From Spirodela intermedia (Eukaryota; Streptophyta; Magnoliopsida; Alismatales; Araceae): a DNA stretch of 64,000 bases. Under the pieces are notes generated by a model that was not told the origin of the DNA, did no database searches, and saw nothing but the letters and a program-made list of their open reading frames with translations. A program made the translations under genes and the position numbers. This document shows, one piece after another, positions 1 to 11,715 of this stretch. The stretch spans positions 3,296,001 to 3,360,000 of the forward strand of contig LR746269.1 in NCBI GenBank assembly GCA_902729315.2. Direction: 5' to 3'. The stretch's first letter is position 1. Every line of letters starts with the position of its first letter.

Positions 1-333
1 TTCCACCCGATTCACGCTCACTAGGTGCTGATGTCATCCTGACGTTCGCACCCTTATTTCCCTTTTTCGTGAATTTTAAATATATTTCCTTTTTATTTCC
101 TAGTATAAAATTCATAGAAAATCGTATTCATTGAGAAAACTTTTGAATAATTACTAGATATTATATTACATCCTATGATCGACCTCGAAAATTACTACTA
201 TTTTTGGAATTTTTATTAAATTATAATTGATATATTTATTTAGAAATACTTCTAAATATCTAAAAATTCGTATTTTCTTGTTTTATAAATTTTATATTTA
301 CGTGATTTAATATACAACGACTAAGTCACGTCA
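1..333 (+). repeat. Family A LTR, 3' end (cut by the window edge)
   Basis: This is the last third of a family A LTR. It matches the 3' ends of the complete copies (for example 61920-62249) and finishes with the family terminus GTCACGTCA. The next bases, AATTTTG, equal the start of the spacer and primer-binding site seen after the LTR at 11710, so this was once the 5' LTR of an element. After about ten bases the sequence switches to an inverted LTR piece. Confidence 0.85.
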
Positions 334-344
334 AATTTTGACGT

Positions 345-1214
345 GAGAGGAGCTGGATGGAGGTGGGGCGCATGTCAGGGAGCTTCATCTTCAAGTCTGC
401 ACAGCAAGAGGAGGCTCTTCATCGCATCTGGTACGCTCTTAGGAGGTGGTGACTAGTCTCCCAGTGGATCGTCCTCTTCTCGACGACGGCTTGTTCGTCG
501 ATCAATCGAAGATGATTTACTCAATGGATTCACGATCCTTTTATCATGAATCATTCAACAATTTTAGTAGCAATACTCTGTGAATCGCGTTGACGAGATT
601 TTCGCCGATGATCCAGCGATTCTTGTTGCTTAATCCTTCACCGGCGATATGCAAGAAAGTCACGATAATCAGATAAAAATATATGAATTTTGACTTTGGG
701 AGGATTCAAACCCACGCCAGTCGCCCGCCTCTTCTGAGGAAGGTGTGACGCGGGTTTAGTCCCACATCAGTTGTGCGTCAATTTTTCGGGCGAATATATA
801 TTAATGTTAGCTTTGTAAGCAAAGTCCCTTCTCTCGCGTGTACGACCACTCCTTGCCCCATAGTCGGCTGGCCACCGGTGACGTGGAAGGGGAGTTGTGT
901 ACACGTGCCCTATCGGTCCCTAAGCCAAGCTGCTCGAGCCCCTACTAGCGGCTACTCCTCGACCCGCTTGCGGGCCCGGCTGGCTAGTGGATCCCCCATT
1001 TTGCAATATTTTTATTTTTATTTCTTGTTCTTCATTTATCTCAAAAGTAAGACTGTAAAAATCATATAAAATCACATAATTACCCAAAAATTTACGTTAA
1101 TCAACTGAAAACCACAAATCATTTTTTAACAGAAATATAAGTCTATTTATCATGAGTTAAGGCTAAAACTATATTATTTACTAATTATTAACTCATGATA
1201 ATGAAGACTTATCA
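345..1214 (-). repeat. Family A LTR, 5' portion, inverted
   Basis: This minus-strand piece starts mid-LTR and runs to the family 5' terminus (TGATAAGTC reading leftward from 1214). It includes the TATA-containing stretch and the terminal hairpin. Its 3' half is missing and it abuts an unrelated LTR piece on each side, so it is a rearranged fragment and not a clean insertion. Reading frames inside it are chance frames of the LTR. Confidence 0.8.
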
Positions 1215-1563
1215 TCTAACATTACTATATATTTGCTTGAAAAATCGGCGCACAACTGATGTGGGACTAAACCTGCATCACACCTTCCTCAGAAGAGGCG
1301 GGTGACCGGCGCAGGTTTGAGTCCTTTCAGAGTCAAAAGTCATTTATTTTTATCTAATTATTGTGACTTTCCTACAGATCGCTGGTAAAGAATTGCTGGA
1401 TCATCGGTGAAAATCTCATCAACGCGATTCGCGAAGCATTGCTACTAAAATTGCTGAAGGATTTGCAATAAAAGAATCGCGAATCCATCGACTAAATCAT
1501 CTTCGATTAATTAACGAGTCGCCACCTCTTGAGAGCGTACCAGATGCGATGAAGAGCCTCCTC
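1215..1563 (+). repeat. Family A LTR, middle segment
   Basis: This plus-strand segment runs from the LTR TATA region (TATATATTTG) through the part containing GCAGGTTTGAGTCC to the stretch ending CTCCTCTTGCTGCA. It begins right after an inverted LTR terminus and ends at another orientation switch. Its last roughly 35 bases recur at 2208-2243, on the far side of the next inverted segment. Confidence 0.75.
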
Positions 1564-2207
1564 TTGCTGCATGGATCGCGTTGATGAGATTTTTGTTGAT
1601 GATCCAGCGATTCTCGTTGCTTAATCCTTCACCGACGATCTGCAAAAAAGTCACAATAATCAGATAAAAATATATGACTTTTGACTCTAGAAGGACTCAA
1701 ACCCGCACCGGTCGCCCGGCTCTTCTGAGGAAAGTGTGACGCAGGTTTAGTCTCACATCAGTTGTGCACCAATTTTTTGAGCGAATATATAGTAATGTTA
1801 GATTTCTAAGCTAAGTCCCTTCTCTCGCATGTATGACCACTCCTTGCCCCACAACTGGCTGGCCACCGGTGACGTGGAAGGGAAGTGGTGCACACGTGCC
1901 CCTATTGGTCCAAGCCGCTTGAGCCCCTGCTCGCGGCTACTCCCTGACTATGCTTCCGACCTGCTTGCGGGCCTGGCTGGCTGGCAGGTCCCCCCTATTT
2001 TGCAATATTTTTATTTCTTATTCTTCATTTATCTCAAAAGTAAGATTGTAAAAAACATATAAAATCACATAATTACCTAAAAATTCACATTAATCAATTG
2101 AAAACTAGTTTTCACACTTTAACACAAATATAAGTCTAACTATCATGAGTTAAACCTAAAACTATATTATTTACTAATTATTAACTCATGATAATGAAGA
2201 CTTATCA
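1564..2207 (-). repeat. Family A LTR, 5' portion, inverted (second)
   Basis: This is a second inverted LTR 5' part, ending at the family terminus at 2207. It sits inside a plus-strand LTR whose sequence CGTACCAGATG...CTCCTCTTG is present on both sides. That suggests an insertion whose left part was later lost. No gene is present. Confidence 0.75.
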
Positions 2208-3049
2208 CGTACCAGATGGGATGAAGAGCCTCCTCTTGTTGCACAGACTTGAGGATGAAGCTTCTTGACACATGCCCCACCTCCGTCTAGCTCCTCTCTG
2301 TCAAGTGACAGCCACCAAAGAGCTGCAAAGTCACCGTTTTTCCGCTCCACCAGGTGACAACCGTCGAAGATGACTTGACGACCCATTTCATTAATCTCTA
2401 GACTTCACGAGGGGATCTAGAGATTGCCCACGTCATCTTTGTCTAAGGAGAGCCTTCAAGGCTGTGGACACTACATGATGATCCTCCCAAATGCTCAAGA
2501 TTTTAGTTCATCATTGACACATTGCTGTCGCGACGTTGGGACTCTATTTTCTTGCTTTCAACTTACTTTACACTTCATTTAGTGATAACTTTTGTGATTT
2601 TTATTTACTAAAATATACTTTGTTCTATTACGATTCTTCTCGTTTTTACAGATCTTAATTTGATTAATTAAATCATTTGTAATTGCTTATGTAAGAATCG
2701 TTGGGTGGAACTCTATTTCTACCTAATTCGCATTTGTTAGGCACTAACATCATCTTGATGTCCGCACCCTTATTTCCCTTTTTCATGAATTTTAAATATA
2801 TTTCCTTTTCATTTTCTAGTATACAATTCATAGAAAATCATATTCATTGAGAAAATTCTGAATAATTACCAGATATTATGTTACATCCCTATGATCGACC
2901 TAGAAAATTACCGCTATTTTTGAAAGTTTTATTAAATTATAATTGACATATTTGTTCAGAAATACTTCTAAATATCTAAAAAATCATATTTTCTAGTTTT
3001 ATAAATTTTAGATTTCTGTGATTTAATATACAATGACTAAGTCACATCA
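2208..3049 (+). repeat. Family A LTR, 3' half
   Basis: This plus-strand piece resumes the LTR at CGTACCAGATG and runs to the terminus GTCACATCA at 3049. It directly abuts inverted integrase sequence at 3050, so it appears to be the 5' LTR of rearranged element C. Confidence 0.8.
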
Positions 3050-3560
3050 TGGGCCAATCTTTCCTATTTGGTCTAACTATTTTTCTCAAAATTCTTTGAA
3101 TTTCCTTATTTGCTACTTCAACTTGCCCATTTGTTTGGGGATGGTATGAAGTGGCTACTCTATGGTATACTCCATTCTTTTTCAATAGTTCTATGAAATG
3201 TTTATTTGTAAAATGTGTTCTTCCATCACTAATAATTACTCTAGGACATTCAAATCTTGAAAAAATATTTTTTTATAAAAATTTTATTACGATTTTATGA
3301 TCATTAGTTCTAACAGGAATAGCTTCCACCCACTTAGACACATAATCAATAGCAAACAAAATATATTCATATTTTTCAGTTGATGGGAAGGGACCCATGA
3401 AATCTATTTCCCATACATCAAAAATTTCGACTACTAACATGTTACTTATGGGCATTTCATCTTTTTTACTCATATTACCTATAGATTGGCATGAAATCAT
3501 GTTCTACTAAATTCTATAAAATCTCTAATGTTTGGAGGCCAATAAAAATCACATTGAAAA
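3050..3560 (-). pseudogene. Athila-like integrase fragment (element C)
   Basis: The minus strand encodes part of a Ty3/gypsy integrase. The core motif EIFDVWEIDFMGPFPS, followed by YILFAIDYVSKWVEAIP (3273-3450), is typical of the Athila lineage and contains the first catalytic Asp region of the rve fold. Both ends are cut and stops occur in frame, so it is inactive. The equivalent region of element B (52740-53260) carries the same motifs, which supports the identification. It lies head-on to a plus-strand LTR terminus at 3049, which shows inversion. Confidence 0.85.
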
Positions 3561-3959
3561 ATTTTTACAACTATTTTTCATCTAGAGAAATGTCCTCCAC
3601 AGTTAAATGAATGGCACATATTCAGAATGCTATGATATTCTTCTTTAGGAACACATCTCTTTAAAATTTGATCATTGCCCAAGTAATATAAATCAAGATC
3701 ATGCCAAAATAATTTCTAATCATAGAAAAGAAATGATATTTTCTGTTCTTATCCCACTGTTCTAGAATTTTTTTAGAAAACCAGAAAATTAATAATATGC
3801 GCATACCATGGTGATGGTTGATGTTGAGTTGCCATCAATTGTTCATCTAGAAATGCATCTTGTAAAGTTGCTGTATTTATTTTTGTATCACTCAATCTAG
3901 AAAGATGGTCAATAACAATAATCTCAAAACCTTTTTTATCTTTTATTTCTAAGTCAAAT

Positions 3960-4330
3960 TCCTACAATAATAAAGTCCATGTTAATAAATGTGAATTTGC
4001 ATCTTTCTTATTTAACAAATATTTAAATACTACATGATCAATATAAATAATAATTTTAGCTCCCAAAAAATATGATCTAAACCTTTCTAACAAAAATACT
4101 ACAACTAACAACTCTTTTTCAATCGTGGTATAATTTAACTAAGCTTCAGATATAGTTTTACCAACATATGAAATTACTATGGGTTTTGACTCTTTTGTCT
4201 GTTCTAGAATGACTCCCACTACATAATTTGATGCATCACACATTATTTCAAAGGGAAGGGATCAATTAGGAGCTTTTGTCTTTTTATTTCAAAAAAAGAC
4301 TCAAAACATTTCTCATCAAAATTAAAAAGT
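3960..4330 (-). pseudogene. RNase H fragment of element C
   Basis: By comparison with the better-preserved minus-strand copy at 53640-54000, this region encodes the retroelement RNase H domain that follows RT. The comparable features are the YASK motif and a KELL stretch, here broken by stops. It lies between the RT (upstream on the minus strand) and integrase remnants, in the normal gypsy order RT-RH-INT. No intact frame remains. Confidence 0.65.
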
Positions 4331-4499
4331 ACATCTTTAGATAATAATATGGTGAGAGGTTTAGAAATTTTCAAAAAATCTTGAATAAATTTTCTATAAT
4401 AACTTGCATGACCGAAGAAAGATCTAATCTATTATACTAAATTTGGAGGTTTCATTTAAGATATAATATCAATTTTTACTTTATCTACCTCTAAACCTC

Positions 4500-5044
4500 T
4501 TTCACTCACAATATGACTAAACACAACTCACTCTCTAACCATAAAATATGATTTCTCCCAACTCAAAACTATTTTTTTCTCTATACATTTCTTAGGTACA
4601 TGCTGTAAATGATTTAAGCATTCATCAAATGATTCACCAAAAATAGAAAAATCGTCCATAAAAAAATTCATACATTTTCCAATCATATTAGAAAAAATAG
4701 ATAGCATACATCTTTGAAATGTGACTAGAGTATTACACAGACCAAAAGGCATGTGTTTAAAAGCAAAAATACCAAATGGACAAGTGAAAGTTATTTTTTC
4801 TTGATCTAAAAGGTTTATATAAATTTGATTATAACTAGAGTATCCATCTAGAAAAAAAAAAGGTTTTTCCAACTAATTTTTCTAGAATTTGATCATTAAA
4901 TGGTAAGGAAAAATGATCTTTTCTAGTAACTGAATTTAATTTGCTATAATCAATGCAAACCTTCCAACTGATAGTTAATCTTATTTGTATTTCATCTCTA
5001 TTTTTATTTTTTATAACCGTGATCTCTAATTTTTTTTGGCACCA
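4500..5044 (-). pseudogene. Athila-like reverse transcriptase fragment (element C)
   Basis: Minus-strand RT. Visible motifs are VCIDYSKLNSVTRKDHF (4890-4990), then after a frameshift in an A-rich run DGYSSYNQIYINLLDQEK, MPFGLCNTLVTFQRC and the catalytic FMDDFSIFG (about 4640-4665), with both active-site Asp present. This order is that of Ty3/gypsy RT, and FMDDFS suits Athila. The N-terminal part ends abruptly near 5044, where sequence switches to the plus-strand 3' region of the same family. The frameshift and truncation make it a pseudogene. Confidence 0.88.
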
Positions 5045-6106
5045 ACATTTCAATCCCATAGATATATATTTCTGAAATTCGAAATTACAGCTATAAAAAG
5101 GATAGTTTTGACAAATTTATTGCTGCTAAAAATAGAATTGAAAACAGAAGATAGAACTGTCAGAACTGTCTAATTTACAAATTTCTTACATCATATTGCA
5201 TGCAAGAAAAATTAAATCAATTAGATTGATTGATACCAAAAAATACTAGGAAGATTATTATTGAGTTAAAAGAATAATCTAGTAGCATGAAATATTGGAA
5301 TACTCCTTGGATACATGATAGATAACATAGATTTGATTTTACAAATTTTCACTTCATGATCTTGATGGATAGTATTTACTTGATGCGAAAATTTGATTGA
5401 TCATTTGAGTTTAATGGAGATTTTTGTACCCTGATCTATAGGACTTGAAAGAGAAATCACTTATTTCGAAAAAAAAAAGAGAGAGCAATGTGAAAAATCT
5501 AGAAACGAAGAGTATATATGGAGGGTGTGAGACATCATTCTCATTGTCAAAAATCATGCATAGAAAAATACTTGCTGCAAAATAAGTGGATAAAGTGAAA
5601 GCCCTAAAAATGAAAAGTACACATAGAGGGTGTGAGACATCATTCTTGATGTCGAAATTTATCTACAGAAAAAGCTACTTATCTACTATATATATATATA
5701 TATATATATAAAGAAGAGAAGGAAGAAATATAGTGCAAACTTCCAAAATCAAGTCATAGAAAAAGAGAAATGTATGATCAATATTATTCTTAGATGAGTA
5801 TTGATAATATTATTCTTGGATGAGTATTGATAATTGAAACATCTTATATATATCTATAAGTGAAGAAGTGATAAAGATGTGAATAGAAGAAGTGAAATCT
5901 AGATTGTTATTCCAAGGAGTGTTTAAATATTTAAGTACTTGACATCATTCTTAAATACTTGATATAAGAATCTAAAGTGTTTAAAGGTGCATCATTTCTA
6001 ATTGTATTTTTTTCTTTTTGTATTGAAATATAATTTTTGAGATTTGTAAATTTTATTTTCGTAATTCCATTGCTAAGGGACTAGCAATGATTTAAGTTGG
6101 GGGGTG
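5045..6106 (+). other. Element C 3' noncoding region and polypurine tract
   Basis: This matches 16500-17521 (element A) and, inverted, 50617-51660 (element B). It contains two copies of GAGGGTGTGAGACATCATTCT (5521-5541 and 5626-5646) and a TA microsatellite near 5690-5711. The polypurine tract TTTAAGTTGGGGGGTG (6091-6106) primes plus-strand DNA synthesis in LTR elements and directly abuts the LTR at 6107. No convincing coding frame is present. Confidence 0.8.
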
Positions 6107-6482
6107 TGATAAGTCTTCATTATCATGAGTTAATAATTATTAAATAATATAATTTTAGCCTTAACTCATGATAAATAGACTTATATTTGTGTTAAAGTGT
6201 GAAAAGTGGTTTTTAGTTGATTAACATGAATTTTTAGGTAATTATGTGATTTTACATGATTTGTACAGTCTTACTTTTGAGATAAATGAAAAACAAGAAA
6301 TAAAAATAAAAATATTGTAAAATGGAGGGACCCACTGGCCAGCTGGGCCTGCAAATGGGTCAGAAGCTTAGTTAGGGAGTAGCTACAAGTAGGGGCTCGA
6401 GCAGCTTGGCGTGGACCGATAGGGGCACGTGTGCGCCATTGTCCTTCCACGTCAACAGTGGCCAACCGGTTGTGGGGCAAGG

Positions 6483-8670
6483 TGATGGTGAGCGGGACCT
6501 GTCTCCATCAGCTCAGGAGACACCGGCAGTCCGAGTTCAACCTGATTGATGCACGAAGACGAAGGAGCCTGGCTTTCGCTACATGGCCTAGCCCTTTGGG
6601 ACGATGACATTCCACCTCTGTGACGACGACAAGCTTGAGCTCAACCATATCTTTCTTTATATTTTCACGTTGACTTGTTGGGCCTCGCGTTTGTGTGTTA
6701 GCAGGCCCAATTCTATGTGTGTGTGTTGTTGTTTGTCTCTCTTTCTTTAGGGTTTTATTGGGTCTTTCTTTGAGGCCCAATTAAAACCCTAAAAGGGGGG
6801 GACCTATGTGTCTTTCTTTTTTTGGGCCTCTTTGGGGGCTTATTTGGGTCTTTATTTGAGGCCCACTTAAGCATCATAAGAGGGCCCTCCTCTTTCTCCT
6901 TTTAGGGGAGCTTATTGGGTCTCTTTTTAAGAGGCCCAATAAGCCCCTTTTGTAGCCTTTGTGGCTTATGGGCTTGAGGGTCTCAAGTGGGCCCACCTCC
7001 CCTTAGCCTACTTGTGGGCCCCCATATAAGGGGAGGTAGAACCCCCCTCAGAGAGCGCCGTATTTTTTGAGAGAAATTATCGTTGTGAGTTATCTTCCTC
7101 GTGACCTAGAATAGGGAGGGAAGGAGGAAGAGGAAGGCCGTCGATACCCCCTTCGAGGACTTCGTTCCTTGTGACGCTGCTGCCCGAGAAGTCCCACTGC
7201 CGCCTGAGACCACTACCGCCGCCGGCCATCTCATTGCCGCCCGGGAGCTCGCCGCCGTCACCTGACGAAACGGTCGCGGTTGCCGCTGCAGCCGTCGCCG
7301 CCTCTGCTGGAACCCCGTCACGCCGTCGTGACGAAAGGGGCTCGCTTCGCCTCCCCACGAGCCGTCGCCGAGCACTCCGCCGGAGTCTCTCGACTCCCGA
7401 TTCGACTGCCGCCTCTTCCTCCAGAACTCCACCATAAATTCGCCGGAGCCGCCCTCAGCCGCTCCGCCCAGTCGCTGGCCGGTCGCCGACGAACGCCGAC
7501 CTGCCGCCGACGTCGGAAGAGACCCCGCAGCCGCGCTGACGAGCCAGAACCAGTCCCAGCTCCTCACAGGCCCCCCCGCCGGATTTTCCCGACGCTCCGC
7601 CGCCGTCACGCCGTTTACGGCGCCGCTTAGACCAGGAGAGCTCAACCCTCCCTGGTATCGTCGGCCGGATCGTCTCCTCTCTGCTCCGCTTCCCGGTGCC
7701 ACCAGAGAGGCCGATCCTTCCGGTGACGGTTGGGTTTCTGCCCCAACCGCTGACCCTCGGCATTCCCGCCGAAGCGCCGCTGACGCTCGGCATTCCTGCC
7801 GAAGCGCCGCTGACGCTCGGCCTTCCCGCTGAACGTCGACGCTCGGCATTCCCGCCGAAGCGTCGCTGACGCTTGGCATTCCTGCCGAAGTGCCACAGAC
7901 GCTCGGCCTTCCAGCCGAAGCACTGCCGCCGCGTGCGCCCCGCGCGCCGGCTCTTGCGGCCTGTGCGACCACCCGGCACCACTGCCCGCGTGTCCTAGGG
8001 CACGCCGCGCGACTTGCCGTGCACGCCCGCTAGCATGCCCTTCGGCCCACCAGTGGGCCCACACCCACTACGTGCCCTTTGGCCCACCTGCAGGCCCACG
8101 CCCATGCCGATTGTGCCACGCCCTAAGACGATGACTTCTGTGACCCTCAACAAGGACCGACCGTCGACGCTGAGCATCACTCTTCACCAGACGTCCCTGC
8201 CTTTGTCTGATCTCCGCTCCGTCACAACCCGCCAGCCTATGCAGCCCTGAAGGTTAACTCTGTACCCCTTCTTACTTAAGTTTAATTATCTTTTGAAGGG
8301 TTTTCTCAGCTCGTCTCTACCACCTTCAGGAGCACATAGACAAGATAGGATAGGTTATCAGATTGTGACTCCCAATGCTACGTCAGACTTGTCACAGTTC
8401 GTGAGCTGTAGCACTAGGCTACTTCACGACGATAGTTCTACCATCTATCTAGACATGGATCGAGAGGGCCTCTCACTCACCATCGTCAAGTGTTTACCTG
8501 GGTTGTCTTAGGATGATCACGCATATTGGTACGCCTGCCTGTGCTTATGTTATGTGGTCATACCTAAAGTCTAGGGTCAAAACCTTCTTATTAGATCAGT
8601 CCAACTGCCCCATCATGAGACTCGAGTTTCATTGATCATGTATAGGGGGTTCTCGCCCTATCCTGCATCA
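6483..8670 (+). mobile_element. Repeat Z1, probable solo LTR of a second family
   Basis: This 2188-bp unit has TGATG...CATCA ends and a 5-bp target duplication CAAGG (6478-6482 and 8671-8675), the hallmarks of an LTR insertion. It shares its whole length with Z2 (36050-38152) and, inverted and interrupted, with Z3 (58624-62546). A TATA motif (TATAAG, 7025-7030) lies downstream of a stretch rich in TTGGGCC/GGCCC words and upstream of a GC-rich 1-kb part, as expected for an LTR promoter and R/U5. Long frames in the GC-rich part on both strands overlap each other and are probably not genes. Confidence 0.8.
7750..7927 (+). repeat. 30-bp minisatellite inside Z1
   Basis: About six degenerate copies of a 30-bp unit lie in tandem, each built on GCTCGGCATTCC and GCCGAAGCGCC. 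The same array is in Z2 near 37242-37420. Because the unit is a multiple of three, it yields ten-residue Ala/Ser/Gly repeats in open frames, which explains the long but meaningless frames here. Confidence 0.8.
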
Positions 8671-9259
8671 CAAGGATTGGTCGTACACGCTCAGGATTAC
8701 AGGTGATGCACCGAAATCCTGAGCATTCGGGAGGATCGTCGTGCAGTATCCTACTTTCAACTTACTTTATGCTTCATTTAGTGATAATTTTTGTGATTTT
8801 AATTTACCAAAATATACTCTATTCAATTACAATTCTTCTAACTTTTACAGATCTTAATTTAATCAATTAAATCGACTATAAGCACTTATATAAGATCACC
8901 AGGTAGAACTCTATTTCCGCCCGATTCATGTTCGCTAGATGCTGACATCATCCTGACACCACACCCTTATTTCTCTTTTTCGTGAATTTTAAATATATTT
9001 CCTTTTCATTTCCTAGTAAAAAATTTATAAAAAATCATATTCATTGAGAAATATTCTGAATAATTACTAAATATTATACTACATCCTTGTGACCGACTTG
9101 GAAAATTACTACTATTTTTGGAAGTTTTATTGAATTATAATTGATATATTTATTTAGAAATACTTCTAAATATCTGAAAATTTATATTTTCTAATTTTAT
9201 AAATTTTTGATTTGCGTGATTTAATATACAACGACTGAGTCACGTTAGTACTCTAAATT

Positions 9260-9452
9260 AGAGAAGAGTCATATCTCATTGGGTCTAATTAGGAGCAACT
9301 TTGAGCTTGTAGTCTACTTCAAGAAGAAGGTGAATTCTTACCTATATGTGAGTATATGTTGATGATTTAATCAATACTTGGAACATTGAAAAGGAAATTG
9401 AAGATTTCAAGTTCAAAATGGCCAACATATTCGAGATGTTTGATATTTTCAT
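9260..9452 (+). pseudogene. Ty1/copia reverse transcriptase scrap
   Basis: The plus strand encodes AVYFKKK-like and then, after a frameshift, VYVDDL followed by TWNIEKEIEDFKFKMANIFEM. YVDDL is the RT catalytic motif of Ty1/copia elements, and the following E-I-x-x-F-K-x-x-M-x-x-x-F-E-M spacing fits them. Only some 60 residues remain, with a stop or shift. It begins at the end of a family A LTR, with no LTR of its own seen. It is distinct from the Athila RT (FMDD) elsewhere in the window. Confidence 0.7.
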
Positions 9453-9780
9453 ATTTCAGTGATTTAAAATATATATACTATAGTTTTCATTATTTTATTA
9501 TTTTCATTTCAATAGTATTTAAAAAAAGTTTATTAGGCTCATTTGATTTCTATTTACATTTATTTCATAATTTAGAATTCTAAATCTTTAGTTTCTATTT
9601 ATTTACTTGAGTATCTTAATTTTTCATTGATTCTATACTTATCTTTGACATATTGATTAGAATCATATCTTTATGTCATGATCATTGCTAGATTTAAAGT
9701 TTGAAAAACCTGATTTATGAACAGTAGATGCAGTTGGCAACCAATCTTAGAAAATCCAACTATTAACCAATCTAAAAATT
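9453..9780. other. AT-rich spacer, nothing recognised
   Basis: This is AT-rich sequence following the copia scrap. I see no gene, no repeat shared with the rest of the window and no RNA gene. Confidence 0.5.
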
Positions 9781-10040
9781 TAGGGACACATGAAAAATGA
9801 AATTTACCACTCATATAAGAGACTCCAACAAAAGAAAAAAGAAAAAAAACATCTTCTATAGAAGTAGAACCATCTAAGATGGATCATCCAACCTAACTAA
9901 AAATTTAGGGACACATGAAAAATGAAATTTACCACTCATATAAGAGACTCCAACAAAAGAAAAAAGAAAAAAAACATCTTCTATAGAAGTAGAACCATCT
10001 AAGATGGATCATCCAACCTAACTAAAAATTTAGGGACACA
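9781..10040 (+). repeat. 125-bp tandem duplication
   Basis: A 125-bp unit starting TAGGGACACATG appears at 9781 and 9906 and begins a third time at 10031 before diverging. The two full copies are almost identical, so the duplication is recent compared with the decayed surroundings. Confidence 0.9.
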
Positions 10041-10121
10041 TGAGAATGTTGAAAATATTCAACCTTATAAATCTACGTGTGATTATTATTCATCTATAAT
10101 TTGCCAAACATCTAGGATAGA

Positions 10122-11710
10122 TGATATGTCTTCATTATCATGAGTTAATAATTAGTAAATAATATAGTTTTAGCCTTAACTCATGATAAATAGACTTATA
10201 TTTGTGTTAAAGTGTGAAAATTAATTTTTAGTTGATGAACATAAGTTTTTGGGTAATTATATGATTTTATATGAATTTATATGATTTTTACAGTCTTACT
10301 TTTGAGATAAATGAAGAAAAAGAAAATAAGACAAAATGGGGGGGACCTGCAGACCAACCGGGCCTGCAAGCAAGTCGAAAGCATAGTCAAGGAGTAGCCG
10401 CAAGTAGGGGCTTAAGTAGCTTGGACCAATTGGGGCACGTGCCACTCCCCTTCCACATCACCAATGGCCAGCCGGCTATAGGGCAAGGAGTGGTCAAACA
10501 CGTGCAAGAAAGAGACTTAATTGGAAATATAATATTATTATATATTCGCCAAAAACTTTGGCACACAACCGATGTGGGACTAAACTCGCGTCACACCTTC
10601 CCTAGAAAGGGTGGGCAACTGGTGTGGGTTTGAATCTTCCTAGAGCCAAAACTTATATTTTTTATTTGATTATCACGACTTTCTTGCAGATCGTCGGTGA
10701 AAGATTAAGCAACTAGAATTGTTGGATCATCGGCGAAAATCTTGTCAATGCAATTTGCGGAGTATTATTACTAAAATTGCTGAATGATTCACGATAAAAG
10801 GATCACAAATCTATTGAGTAAAGCATCTCCGATTGAGCGACGAATAAGTTGTTGTCGAAAAGAAGATGATCCACTAGGAGATGAGTCACCACCTCCTAAG
10901 AGCATACTGGATGCGACCTAAGGATGAAGCCCCCTAACACTCGCCCCACCTCCATCCAACTCCTCTCTATTAGGTGACAACCATCGGAGAGCCACAAAGT
11001 TGTCATTTGTCTACTCTATTAGGTGACAGCTGCTGGAGAGGATTTGAGGGCCTATTTTATTGATCTCTAGACTTCGCAAAGAGATCTAGAGATTGTCCAT
11101 GTCGTCCTTGTCCAAGAAAAGCCTTTGAGGCCATAGACACTACACGATGATCCTCCCGAATGTTCAAGATTTTGGTGCATCGCTGATGTATCGTTGCCAT
11201 GACGCCGGAACTCTATTTTCCTACTTTCAACTTAATTTCTACTTCATTTAGTGATAATTTGTTGATTTTAAATTTATCAAGATATACTTCATTCTATTAT
11301 GATTATTCTGGCTTTTACAGATCTTAATTAAATTATCTATAATCACTTACGTAAGAATCAACAGACAGAACTCTATTTCTGCCCTATTTGCATTCCCTGG
11401 GCGTTGATGTCATCTTGACATCTGCACCCTTATTTCCTTTTTTTGTGAATTTTAAATATATTTTCTTTTTATTTCCTAGTATAAAATTTATAGAAAATAG
11501 TAGTCTTTGAGAAAAATTCTGAATAATTATCAGATATTATATTACATCCTTTTGATTGACTTAAAAAATTATCACTATTTTTAAAAGTTTTATTCAATTA
11601 TAATTGATATATTTGTTTAGAAATACTTCTAAGTATCTGAAAATTTGTATTTTCTAACTTTATAAATTTTAAATTTTCATGATTTACTATACAATGACTA
11701 AGTCATGTCA
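10122..11710 (+). repeat. 5' LTR of element A
   Basis: This 1589-bp LTR runs from TGATATGTC to AGTCATGTCA. It carries the terminal hairpin and a TATA-like TTATATATTCGCC near 10537. It has many C-to-T and G-to-A differences from GC-rich copies such as 55490-57122, as expected of an older methylated copy. Confidence 0.9.
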
Positions 11711-11715
11711 AATTT

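Larger units (their letters stand above)
6107..9247 (+). repeat. Family A 3' LTR of element C, split by Z1
   Basis: The LTR starts TGATAAGTC right after the purine tract and ends CACGTTA at 9247, one base off the usual terminus. It is interrupted at 6483-8670 by repeat Z1, flanked by CAAGG on both sides. After Z1 the LTR continues for about 20 bases (GTCGTACACG), then an inverted piece of about 47 bases (8704-8750) appears, then the normal 3' third. Part of the LTR middle was therefore deleted or inverted. Confidence 0.85.

Noticed and set aside
7106-7972. A 288-codon open frame on the minus strand of Z1
   Set aside because: It lies in GC-rich, minisatellite-bearing LTR sequence, overlaps other long frames on both strands, is not preserved in Z2 or Z3, and has only low-complexity Ala/Ser/Gly/Arg content.
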